From a virus, in the IMG/VR virus record IMGVR_UViG_3300006802_000078, positions 27,626-91,625 of that record: DNA of 64,000 nucleotides, one strand, 5' to 3'. Position numbers and translations under genes: made by a program. The notes under the pieces were generated by a model, which saw only the letters and a program-made list of their open reading frames with translations, was not told the origin of the DNA and did no database searches. Of this stretch, positions 59,601 through 64,000 are shown piece by piece. Within the stretch, counting starts at the first letter, position 1; every line of letters starts with the position of its first letter.

Positions 59601-60997
59601 GGCTCGGGCTCATCGAGGAGGGGTACGACCCTCGCATCGCGGGGCAGATCGTCAACAAGATCCTCTTCGACTACGCCACCAGCGTGACCGCGGCTGAGAG
59701 GAACAACCTCTTCCTCGGGATCCTGTTCCCCTTCTGGGCCTACCAGAAGAACATGAACCGCTTCGCCCTGGACATGGCGGCGCTGCCCGAGACGGCCTAT
59801 CGCTGGCACGCGCTGCGCACCCTGGAGCAGGACGGCGGGCAGCTGCTGACCGAGGTCATCTACGACATGACCCACGACGCGTACGGCGTCGATGAGAGCA
59901 GGCTCGATGAGCGCGACCGCGCTGCCTACGCCGTGCTCCGCTCCCGCCTCGAGCTCGGCTGGGGTCCGATCGCCGAGCTCGCACCCGACACCCGCCAAGC
60001 GTTGGAGACGATACTGGGGGGCCACGGGCCGATCGAGGAGTGGCCCCCCGAGCTGCGCTACGCGATTGAGAACGGGTACGGCTCACCCTCGCGGATGCCC
60101 AACGACCTGCGCCAGGCGGTCGGGCTGCTGTTCCGCGGCCCCGATGGGAGGCTCACCTCGCGAGACGGTGATCAGCTGATCCTGTCTGGGATGGCTCAGG
60201 TCCATGTGCGGAGGCCGCCCGCGATGACGGGCGAGGCGGTCGACGAGTACCCCGTGCGGGGAGGGAGGAAGAGCTTCTACCGGGACCGCCCCGGCGTCGA
60301 TGTGCTGTCCGCAGTGAAGGCAGACACCAGGGCGTACCTGAGCCAGATGTCGGCGGCGGACCGCTACCTGTTCATGCTGCCGCCGAACGGGGTCGACGAC
60401 GCGGTGAAGATGATGGCGCTGGTACCGATGGCCCTCGCGCTCATCCCGCTCACCCTCCAGGAGGCGCTCGTCGACGAGGACGGCAGCTTCTCCGACATGA
60501 ACGTCGAGACGAAGCGGTCGCTGCTGCTCCGCGCCGTGTCTGAGAGCATCTCCCCCTCCCGCGCGCTGGGATGGAGCGACGTCGGCCACATCATCACGGG
60601 CTCGGAGGACATCGGGTCCTGGCGCAGTGTCTCGCCTCTGACGGGCATGGTCATGGAGAAGCTGGGGCTGCCCGTCAGCATCTCGATGGAGGAGCGCGAC
60701 TCCGAGGGGAACCTGAAGAAGGAGCGGAAGTACTCGCTGCCCCCTGGTGCGATGTCGCTCGTCTACCAGGGGATCGGAGGAACCAGCCTCGTGTCCTCGG
60801 CCGACGCGCTCTACGCCGCAACAAAGTGGGCGCTCGACGAGCCGAGCGGAACGGCGATGGAGCAGGCCGAAGGCGCAGACGTGGCGTTCTTCATCGCCAT
60901 CGCGAAGATGCTCGGCGTGTCCGTCGACGAGTACTCCCCGGAGCAGACCGCGGGAAGACTGGCGCGAGACACCAAGCCACCTCCGGCGGGGCGGTAG
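47654..60997 (+). CDS. giant polyvalent ejection protein with three zinc-protease motifs
   Basis: A single frame of 4447 residues. Visible parts in order: low-complexity N-terminus with KAKAAEPAP three times (68-94); hydrophobic segment (about 720-750); Ala/Pro linker (1270-1330); Glu/Asp/Val repeat (about 1463-1490); metalloprotease 1 with HEIGH at 2109-2113 and DEWVAEK (E2177) as likely third ligand; metalloprotease 2 with HEVQH at 2462-2466 and GEVEARN about 65 later, of the polyvalent-protein type; a compositionally odd segment (about 2586-2869); metalloprotease 3 with HELWH at 3033-3037 and DEWVVEK (E3099); an LPD38-like domain (about 3970-4055: GLIEEGYDPRIAG, ILFDYATSVTAAERNN, ILFPFWAYQKNMNRFALDM); and a hydrophobic patch near 4240-4270. 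Position after internal virion proteins suggests injection with the genome. Domain names come from pattern memory. Confidence 0.75.
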   Translation: MPTPTPTPDKLTEEDLAPFGDLFGPPPAAPPGTKKLPATSAGGPVMVDDAHLKDVNPKVPEPKAKEPKAKAAEPAPKAKAAEPAPKAKAAEPAPKAPEPKPAEPAPKPAEPPKAKAAEQLESAEETLPPTSRPLPPTDEVAAARAALEPLKQKATEERVAATAADQRSQADALELRRLLDGAVMLYAPYRSAVEREQAAATPEMGMPMPSLLSGGAALRSAMALGFAAAARTGDPKVYKGFEAAAVLKHIGRMKREAEAGGGSAPYMSPSEYWAAARASGVPLEQMLREIVIDNKRVDDVIDDAVSRSQDPRVKAILLRAKAQGAGQQQQRSAIDKVVDVAKAPLGVLAPGPSEASKAEAAAKSQAVRAEAAAKAGQLERAAAIEATGSVRQRAKIADAGIREMYAAMSGDADELADASREREEAEAKYRRLHGGRMAASLRETTLRDWTGTQATSGVMGVSERDPDVDFDSAQAQATAITLLREMMPPEARDLSDDELVMAAPQKSPLVQSFVQATRFAGGHRGWIEQRADAIQRAKSQALTREGKNPAEAYGPGMRADAVAEAVREATVFRVVGLWGGPLIINLAQLTGEQAQRGEEISLADAMKAQVEIVGLDRNGVVIYRQESVPSWLFGLADMPIQAAMAYYEVAKENVTGERDNADAERNWYDIGQKFRSNVARRHGLLDLAIETGVFTDENTAVIPVDQDSPWHPYAKATEQLALGGAAVVATMLAPDMFMVAGGVGGSVRGAMATRRAAKVAEGLKSASTLLREAHALGEAGKIDEAVAALRKAEAIEVALRKSNPEIMRAVDRADVAAYEKATADGGAVADLRTRKEAGGVLPGALGKEAQTLHPGMRVDALKQGEAVDDAADFPHLFNYANPLQDAAKLSPEDLAQAGRRHAAAKVVGEEGNKLRASAAKIKDPAGREEVRLFIEEQLAIIQDKAAHGIDKTTMQKELRDAVAARFVGDDNKPLREGLYKKLTGLGGRAVEAAEKADPLDPVRAILGNIASRAEGHEVMANASKKALGMTTNLLKEGKYASEASILRAIAQDAADAAGIEDATARAVFIEKRIKQWQKALSTGKPIDVVGRRITIDDVVREDTLVRQRVRDGLTPQQAMDEWRAKVPGKVEAAAAPKGPEGSKGPEGSKESGEDYAERPTVVEKKPAAAPDPDVERPTEVDRDTVVVPAADSTQGRARAAATPEWTPERTQAVAPDDDSTAARIAGLKPKEPTDAALPRWQRVSPARGRGEAAMKGDGPQAWAPGKEPAEPAPAAPAAAAAPAAPKAAPKAAPPAEPPPAAAAAAAAAPASTPAPKAAPAAVAPAPKRERPPTRKEKIQASAKKLMDASVASPTNEGIASADDFNEAMAMVLKDLGYDDDVIQAVAHGKTDVVVSGKIKSPRALRNQVRDLLDEAYAAAGIERPPRLVQTAQGDWLEYADGTRLNWLPKEERAAALAGLSEDAEEVADVADVAEEVADVAEEVADVAEDAPKVAAAPEPAAAPEPLPEPLPKAEAAPAAPAAPAPAAPAAPAPPREKMTVPEEWAAEQLGLEHIDDFDAKSATPEDLSGLGGAYNQAKEIGDAETALYLEGLIIEAVDKIADMADPGDMGGLLLKVDSDKLVRSLRFYADHSVTDPKKLQNVADAIEGYRGFKHQSSPEVAAAMADARRASKAAAAAPQQVGLPLPAPAAAPAAAAASRPHIAQVGAAEAKKIINSASLDQLDELFHEEASRGTKARKGVVSAIDQRRAALQAEAGLPVTESPVLEAPKPVKEPKRAAPPKPVFTEQQQNFLDKVRQGRATSRAMEEERLKAKNAGDVAYLKAMIEAEANVPGRASVKRKLDNDLDVVQTRKALKFDAALLSEAPDAVSPRRAQASAARELDDLLDQASDAAAQVLTPEANRGRTGNVMRSALESTLATRGTGGVDAVELASRVAPEVQAVATAEEEAIRARRLRFDASAMRGRLVPGSKKRVVAAQRALEDAEAALRQAHARLEVALATGVREQLGAEWRALPIRPEATTRGLEALARRILMAEGEGEGAFPLLHLVTQLAMDAGQGGDIDFLRLRMGGTADAAAGDYKPIRKVIAIGDEAIARLRAGDSMGLRVAAHEIGHAVAALLDEEQVGKLAEQYARDVRRAAQGGGGRTGRAMAMDLMAGGDKAPLARYRYLSFDEWVAEKYADYAMRQVSFNRLSPFWRGMVMSVDRITTRIGHTLGWDSVEIFIQQALRDPLRTATSATLEERMQAKAVIEGGRNIASEARLQVLSEYGAMAEEEATASARLDAAARLVDEAASEAEPSLKMFLGERGAETLDEADASRWGRHADDPMMIELERARQMLDDGTSAEEVWKNTGWRRGPDNAWRFEIDDSGAYLKRDAFQRAKTEKASPGSKAGVKTRLGDLIRHPRLFEAYPELKDVVVVMGETDNPALLGQFVTDAFGGVGAIHVFNPKRQTHEQILKTILHEVQHNIQEIEGFAEGGGWEISPEGEALVQRIFDKAQALRDRRQEWHITDELLMAQAKDKVYRRTYGEVEARNVESRMGLDERGRAAKFPTKTQDVADSNAIIVWNGEVMGSPKASRAPVAATAEAAGAQVLSNAGATPEREVARIAEELRREQPSIAEVVDRAAVRGASTDSDTRYKVGLQRPVEGLRGFESGGKFHRFVAEHGEEGALQLVRASAVEAVADGAAPELVAALVELRTRAIRDPSYVEVVPPGRTYPRWNSGGSALPTCEHRLRDLERDLAQLASSLNDGVSQWGTLNAEQAREALAAIAGATLDDLVAGRVSPRFASVSSVEWRIVAIERSAQRLQESVREASELLGFDVPMPHPTGHAYFGKEAFYGRLADGASQGSYEAAANWIKRKTPPPKQRAGFDTFGTHADVDTSRAAVVPESLDPQRKIGSEILGDFERKPEAPEGTGTPRDIDTKRLPPEKERQAARGRSDMRRRIYDEQEKLWKAWTKDSRVATITDADYATVKAFLAMVGSERLKSVGLLIVPEIPSWRGTILGQYNFASDVVTISHAATSSGRFTDTTIHELWHALSRYIGNDRVDGLYKEFIREREAYKAAHPAEFDLRGNLKEIHHTPTHSGYRYSSIDEWVVEKMKDLSISDATRKAQADLVRRGMLRTTEGGQPPPPVVETLRGLRDLVTSHVGHMVSRWSNDQVFKTYDEFMTGTITEMARRDTLGHEVERLGLATQEVQQTLRDRARAFVESLMDRLRGTTKPDMQLDQEAASYVGDVIKTSPSRQALEERAGLEQLRRVLEQQVAVDEGGRATEQSLRLPSATLAGVPPTSGEPGVTRVPYGRSRTLGTTSTSELLATSDDAESGMLSHALRRVVLMLGDNERRAMQLFPPHLQQVLLAGNRKVSAAVNDMQVILSEADFGKVVDYIDGKQVELRGAGVAPSSGRRAVRVGLRPGEAASSSPIEDLRFAINTWIETQPPAVQAGLRAFAEGESINSPQVGNALVDALSRRSNRAPDVITALVYSTLPPGDNVPAFERAAAGHLVVEDLHRYPSVWAPMRAILRDSLTPPADGSSRQLLHDLANLEAKGKHARPSRRSIRVGRAATVIAGYSGAAHAFDLWRDMGIGIDPALALAATTLARGGSLNTLPPDVLKRVAALAVEAGAPDARALAERVLQRTGTAKGAAHWKSPVGVDPASVEYAPHVKKARAEAEAAAEALTGVARREAIQASVAAASEGETFFPEAAVRMIDAALDRAIDEAGILKEHGKLGKGEIAADMALDGLRALKAAVTKGVFFPRNAMITMDQFDAARQTAIGYGYRQAARNAVRQSLPSLVALAPGGGIALRTSAGQRVLAAAQNVGDASAKGIGYLLGIDNGEVVVLRAPTKEGATKLQVAASAARDFLGVEDIINGTDAVFAIGDSVARGSDLQQIAVETGVIQKFASMGTERTFSGGRRLKGLELSPREAHLLGDDVARQWDDFVEDLHAVVEQPAGWASDKVKGWVAGTQGIVEDMSVRSRVGLWLGLIEEGYDPRIAGQIVNKILFDYATSVTAAERNNLFLGILFPFWAYQKNMNRFALDMAALPETAYRWHALRTLEQDGGQLLTEVIYDMTHDAYGVDESRLDERDRAAYAVLRSRLELGWGPIAELAPDTRQALETILGGHGPIEEWPPELRYAIENGYGSPSRMPNDLRQAVGLLFRGPDGRLTSRDGDQLILSGMAQVHVRRPPAMTGEAVDEYPVRGGRKSFYRDRPGVDVLSAVKADTRAYLSQMSAADRYLFMLPPNGVDDAVKMMALVPMALALIPLTLQEALVDEDGSFSDMNVETKRSLLLRAVSESISPSRALGWSDVGHIITGSEDIGSWRSVSPLTGMVMEKLGLPVSISMEERDSEGNLKKERKYSLPPGAMSLVYQGIGGTSLVSSADALYAATKWALDEPSGTAMEQAEGADVAFFIAIAKMLGVSVDEYSPEQTAGRLARDTKPPPAGR
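47855..47935 (+). repeat. 27-bp repeat, 3 exact copies
   Basis: Three identical 27-bp units in the N-terminal part of the giant gene, each coding KAKAAEPAP. Confidence 0.85.
52071..52112 (+). repeat. 21-bp repeat, 2 exact copies plus a partial
   Basis: Two identical 21-bp units code the Glu-Val-Ala-Asp-Val-Ala-Glu repeat, with degenerate copies on both sides. Confidence 0.75.
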
Positions 60998-61012
60998 CTC
61001 GCGGCGCACGAC

Positions 61013-61034
61013 GTGCTACGCTGAGCCGTAGCAC
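61013..61034 (+). terminator. 8-bp hairpin between giant gene and next gene
   Basis: GTGCTACG-N6-CGTAGCAC, perfect arms, starting 16 bp after the giant gene's stop. It overlaps a TACGCT -10-like box, so it may instead be a regulatory site. No T run. Confidence 0.4.
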
Positions 61035-61052
61035 CTACTTGGAGCCGATCCC

Positions 61053-61544
61053 ATGTTCATCCATGCCACCCAGGGAGTCGTCACGGTGGTCCCCGACGGA
61101 GGCCTGGCGTGCACGGGGGGGACCTCCGCCTACCAGGAGTTGGGGAGCACCACCGAGTCCGACACCGCGCCGCTGCACAGCCACAAGCTGCGGGAGATCG
61201 AAGTCGTCTTCTCGACGGTGGTCAGCGGCGCCCCCGGCACGGTGCGAGTCGGGCTGTGGCGTGACGCTGCCAAGGACTACTGCTTCCTCGAGCTGCGGCC
61301 CGCTGTGAACATCGTGCCCGGCACCACGGACGACACGGTGGGGGTTGCGCGCTTCCGTAGCCTGGACACCTACCACTACTTCGACGCCGACCACAGCGTG
61401 AAGGCCAGTGGCTACGCCAACGACCCTGGCCCGAGCAAGTACGCGAAGTCCGGGGGAGACGCGAACCGGACGGCGCTGGTGGTGGAGCTGCTGACCAGCG
61501 CGAACGTGACCGTCGAGAAGATCCGCTACATCTACGAAGCGTAG
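61053..61544 (+). CDS. hypothetical virion protein
   Basis: Encodes 163 residues, beta-rich (LREIEVVFSTVVSGAPGTVRVGLWRD; NRTALVVELLTSANVTVEKIRYIYE), like small decoration or fibre-tip proteins. TTGGAG lies 8 nt before the ATG. It opens a run of short virion-type genes. Confidence 0.6.
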   Translation: MFIHATQGVVTVVPDGGLACTGGTSAYQELGSTTESDTAPLHSHKLREIEVVFSTVVSGAPGTVRVGLWRDAAKDYCFLELRPAVNIVPGTTDDTVGVARFRSLDTYHYFDADHSVKASGYANDPGPSKYAKSGGDANRTALVVELLTSANVTVEKIRYIYEA

Positions 61545-61572
61545 CCCCGCAGCTGCCCGCAGCTACTCACGG

Positions 61573-61601
61573 TTGCAGCGACGCTCGACGGATGGTAGCT
61601 T
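61573..61601 (+). promoter_or_regulatory. promoter for 61635 unit
   Basis: TTGCAG, exactly 17 bp, TAGCTT, ending 33 bp before the ATG of the next gene. Matches the capsid and packaging promoters. Confidence 0.5.
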
Positions 61602-61634
61602 CGTCGCAGACTGCTCTCCTACCTGGAGCCCCCC

Positions 61635-62456
61635 ATGGGAACCCCCGCTGGCCAGATCGACCCCGCTCGCGCCTCCACCGCCGAGTCCGGGGACACCGCC
61701 AACCGCGCTGCCTCGCTCCGCTTCCTCGCCGGCACCGCGCTGGTCAAGAACCGGATCGTGTGCGTCACCGGGCGGGGGGGCGGGGGCAACTACCTCGCCG
61801 TCGTGGGCTACGCCGGCAGCGCCGACGTGCTGCAGCCGAACGGCGACCTCTGGATCGTCGACCACGCCGCCGCCGCGGCCAACGACGAGGTCCGCTGCGT
61901 TCGGGAGAAGGTCTACGACGACGCCACCCTGACGGCGTCGAGCTACCCCGCGCTGCTCTACCTCACCACCAGCGGGCAGGTCAGCACCACGCCCGGCACC
62001 CAGCTCCGCCCCGTCGGGGCGCTGACCGCCGAGGGGAAGGTGTGGCTCGCGCCGAGCCAGTTCCGCGCCCACACGGTCTCCTCCTTCTCCCGCCAGGGAG
62101 CGCCGTCGGCCAAGACGACCGCCGCGGTCCTCACCGCTGCGGAGATCCTGACCCGCATCATCACCGTGACCCACGCGGCGGGTGCCGACCAGGCGTACCA
62201 GCTCCCGACGGGAACGCTCATGAGCGCCATGGCCTCGTTGGTCGACGGCGACGCCATCGAGTGGTCCCTCATCAACCTGAGCGCCGCCGCCGCCGACACC
62301 GCCACGATCACGGCGAACACCGACCACACCATCGTGGGGGTCCCCACGGTGCAGTCGGCCCACGCGTCGACGGGCACGCTCTACGGCAACGCGGTGCGAT
62401 TCCTCTCCCGCAAGAGCTCCGGGAACACCTGGATCACCTACCGGATCGGGGGCTGA
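61635..62456 (+). CDS. head decoration / fibre protein
   Basis: Encodes 273 residues. N-terminal half holds a beta domain (LRFLAGTALVKNRIVCVTG; NYLAVVGYAGSADVLQPNGDLWIV). The C-terminal half follows a pattern I recognise from many phage head and minor structural proteins: LTAAEILTRIITVTHAAG, YQLPTGTLM, IEWSLINLSAAAADTATI, DHTIVGVPTVQSAHASTGTLYG, FLSRKSSGNTWITYRI. Probably on the virion surface. Confidence 0.65.
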   Translation: MGTPAGQIDPARASTAESGDTANRAASLRFLAGTALVKNRIVCVTGRGGGGNYLAVVGYAGSADVLQPNGDLWIVDHAAAAANDEVRCVREKVYDDATLTASSYPALLYLTTSGQVSTTPGTQLRPVGALTAEGKVWLAPSQFRAHTVSSFSRQGAPSAKTTAAVLTAAEILTRIITVTHAAGADQAYQLPTGTLMSAMASLVDGDAIEWSLINLSAAAADTATITANTDHTIVGVPTVQSAHASTGTLYGNAVRFLSRKSSGNTWITYRIGG

Positions 62457-62461
62457 CCCCT

Positions 62462-62902
62462 ATGCCGGGCAAGACCAAGGCTGCATCCGCTGCCCCCGCC
62501 ACGCCGGTGGCGCCTGTCGCGCTGGCCCGCCCCATGCTCGACCCCGAGCGCGACTTCACCTACCACCCCCCCACCTCCGAGACTGGGCCGAAGTTCACCG
62601 CGCTCCGTGAGGCGGAGGTACAGGCATCGGACCGGGTGCACAACGGGACCACCAGCGGGGACTTCGAAGCCATCTCCCTCGCGACCATGGCGTTCGCCAA
62701 GGTGATCCTGGAGGTCGCCCCCGCCGGCCCGCGCCAGACCCTGGCCTACCGCAAGGTGGAGGCGGCCCGCATGCTGGCCAACGAGGCTGTGGTGCTCTAC
62801 CTCGAGCGCCGCATCGCGCCCGGGGCCAAGCTCCTCGACAAGGCGCTCACGGCATTGGTCGAGGCTCGCCACTGCGCGTCCGCCGCCGTCGCGCTGGCCT
62901 GA
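62462..62902 (+). CDS. hypothetical protein
   Basis: Encodes 146 residues; Ala/Pro-rich start, then all-helical (SGDFEAISLATMAFAKVILEVAP; RKVEAARMLANEAVVLYLERRIAP). ATG at 62462, five bases after the preceding stop. Unknown function. Confidence 0.65.
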   Translation: MPGKTKAASAAPATPVAPVALARPMLDPERDFTYHPPTSETGPKFTALREAEVQASDRVHNGTTSGDFEAISLATMAFAKVILEVAPAGPRQTLAYRKVEAARMLANEAVVLYLERRIAPGAKLLDKALTALVEARHCASAAVALA

Positions 62903-62909
62903 GCCACAC

Positions 62910-63257
62910 ATGGCCATCGACCTCTCCAGCGTGGCCCGCCCCTCCAGCACGGGGGGCTACGCCACCAAGCGCGGGGCGCTGCACGCCGACGCCAACAAGG
63001 TGGTCAAGCTGACCACGCCAGGTTGGGCCAGCTACGCCCTCGTCTACGCGACGCAGAGCGACGACCTCACGCTGGACAGCTGGTCGGTCGACACGTCCAC
63101 CCTGAGCGAGGGTGACGCGAAGACGACGAACGCCTTCACGTGGCCCTCCACGTCTCCGGCGGGGCTGCCCTTCCAGCTGGGTGGCGCGGTCCTCAACATC
63201 GCTGGCACCTCTGGGGGCGGCTATCTCCACGTGATGCTCTTCGAGGAGAAGCCGTAG
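62910..63257 (+). CDS. hypothetical virion protein
   Basis: Encodes 115 residues, beta-rich (WASYALVYATQSDDLTLDSWSVD; LGGAVLNIAGTSGGGYLHVMLFEE). Looks like a small decoration or fibre component. Its TAG stop shares one base with the next GTG start. Confidence 0.62.
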   Translation: MAIDLSSVARPSSTGGYATKRGALHADANKVVKLTTPGWASYALVYATQSDDLTLDSWSVDTSTLSEGDAKTTNAFTWPSTSPAGLPFQLGGAVLNIAGTSGGGYLHVMLFEEKP

Positions 63258-63724
63258 TGATCGCGCTGTGGCGAGGTCCGGGGCTGGTCTTCGCTGGGGA
63301 AGCATCCGGCTCCTCCCCCTCCGTGGCGGTCGCCCCGACCGTGGCCATCGACGCCGTCACGAACAAGAACGGTCTCGACCCGATCGCGCTCTCGGCCGAT
63401 GTGACCGGCGGAGTTGCCCCCTACTCCTATGCGTGGACCGCCACCGGCCCGGACAGCGCCACCGGTAGCTTCGACGATGCCACCTCCGCCACGCCCACTT
63501 TCACGCCCGACGTCAACGGGTACTGGGTGATCGAGCTGACCGTGACGGATGCGAACCTCCTGACGGGCTCCGACACTGAGGACTACCGAGCCGGCTACCC
63601 GCCCCCGCCTGTGGAGTTGGTGCCGGCGCCGGTCGTATCCGACCCAGATGCGGCCTACAAGGTGCGGCTCTTTGAGGTCGGCACGAACATGGACAACACC
63701 CTCATCGTGGAGTCGTGGTCATGA
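63257..63724 (+). CDS. PKD/Ig-like domain protein
   Basis: Encodes 155 residues from GTG 63257. Residues 40-105 fit a PKD/Ig-like domain: ALSADVTGGVAPYSYAWTATGPD, then ATPTFTPDVNGYWVIELTVTDANL. Such domains are common on phage surfaces and bind carbohydrates weakly. A proline-rich linker (GYPPPPVELVPAP) and a short beta segment follow. Overlaps the next gene by ATGA. Confidence 0.7.
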   Translation: MIALWRGPGLVFAGEASGSSPSVAVAPTVAIDAVTNKNGLDPIALSADVTGGVAPYSYAWTATGPDSATGSFDDATSATPTFTPDVNGYWVIELTVTDANLLTGSDTEDYRAGYPPPPVELVPAPVVSDPDAAYKVRLFEVGTNMDNTLIVESWS

Positions 63725-64000
63725 GCCTCACAACCCAAGAGTGGCGCTATGTCGGCTCTGCGACCGTCGGCGCCGCCACCGTCCACGCCTGCCTGGAGGC
63801 GCTCTACAGCCTCGGGACCTCGGCCACCTACTACGACGCGACCTCCCGCACCGAGGGGGCTGGGTCCGCCTGGACATGGACCGGGCGCCGCTTCCAGGAC
63901 GGCGGAGCCACGGAGTGCCTCTACCCGATCCCACCCACCGATCCGACCGGGCAGTGTGTCCTCTTCGCGGGCTCCGCTACCTCCAAGACGCCGACGATGG
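63721..64000 (+). CDS. hypothetical virion protein (partial, runs off the window)
   Basis: Open frame from ATG 63721 to the window end (93 residues visible, starting MSLTTQEWRYVGSATVG). Beta-like with alternating Ser/Thr/Gly. Coupled to the PKD gene; likely another surface protein. Confidence 0.6.
   Translation, partial: MSLTTQEWRYVGSATVGAATVHACLEALYSLGTSATYYDATSRTEGAGSAWTWTGRRFQDGGATECLYPIPPTDPTGQCVLFAGSATSKTPTM

Noticed and set aside
56624-60025. Minus-strand frame of 1133 codons opposite the giant gene
   Set aside because: Same reasoning as for the other antisense frames. The plus frame holds conserved protease and LPD38-like motifs.

Overview
The window is a stretch of a tailed-bacteriophage genome (or prophage) of high GC content, roughly two thirds G+C by eye. 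The virion genes suggest a short-tailed (podovirus-like) phage. There is a terminase large subunit, a portal, a single major capsid protein, a nozzle-like beta protein and T7-like internal virion proteins, but no recognisable tape measure, sheath or major tail tube gene. The host cannot be named. GC content, sigma70-like promoters with TAnnnT -10 boxes and a Tat-type signal peptide point to a high-GC bacterium.

Region 1 (1-18731, minus strand) is a tightly packed leftward cluster of about 47 mostly small, often acidic genes, chained by 1-14 bp start/stop overlaps or gaps of a few bases and nearly all with good Shine-Dalgarno sequences. Most are unrecognised. Exceptions are a ComM-type ChlI domain cut by the window edge, a RadC/JAB-domain protein, a P-loop polynucleotide-kinase-like protein, zinc-ribbon and DnaJ-like zinc-finger proteins, a helix-turn-helix protein and three tiny membrane proteins. 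Several very short genes (20-42 codons) sit in the overlaps. A gene-free stretch at 16996-17385 carries the 3' end of a tRNA-Ser-like gene, a candidate attP core.

Region 2 (18732-22318) is largely non-coding. It has an AT-rich block at 19129-19568 with dyads, a near match to the bacterial parS site and repeated GTAAGC elements, and it could be a replication or control region. Two minus-strand genes (one coiled-coil) lie here, separated by 1.2 kb without a convincing gene but with strong hairpins. The 21925-22318 segment holds divergent promoters.

Region 3 (22319-25993, plus strand) has small genes including a Tat-signal protein and a DUF3310 protein. Region 4 (26067-63724, plus strand) is the packaging and virion block: probable small terminase, scaffold-like proteins, then portal and TerL inverted on the minus strand, then major capsid protein, adaptor and nozzle-like proteins, fibre-like proteins, internal virion proteins and a 4447-residue protein with three HExxH zinc-protease motifs and an LPD38-like polyvalent-protein domain. 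Small head or fibre decoration proteins follow to the window end.

Transcription units in regions 2-4 are marked by candidate promoters of the form (T/C)TGC-N17-TAnnnT. Three of these intergenic regions also carry an identical 17-bp dyad, GTTGC-N7-GCAAC, suggesting one phage regulator. Two virion genes have a -10 box exactly 6 nt before the ATG and no ribosome binding site, as expected for leaderless messages.
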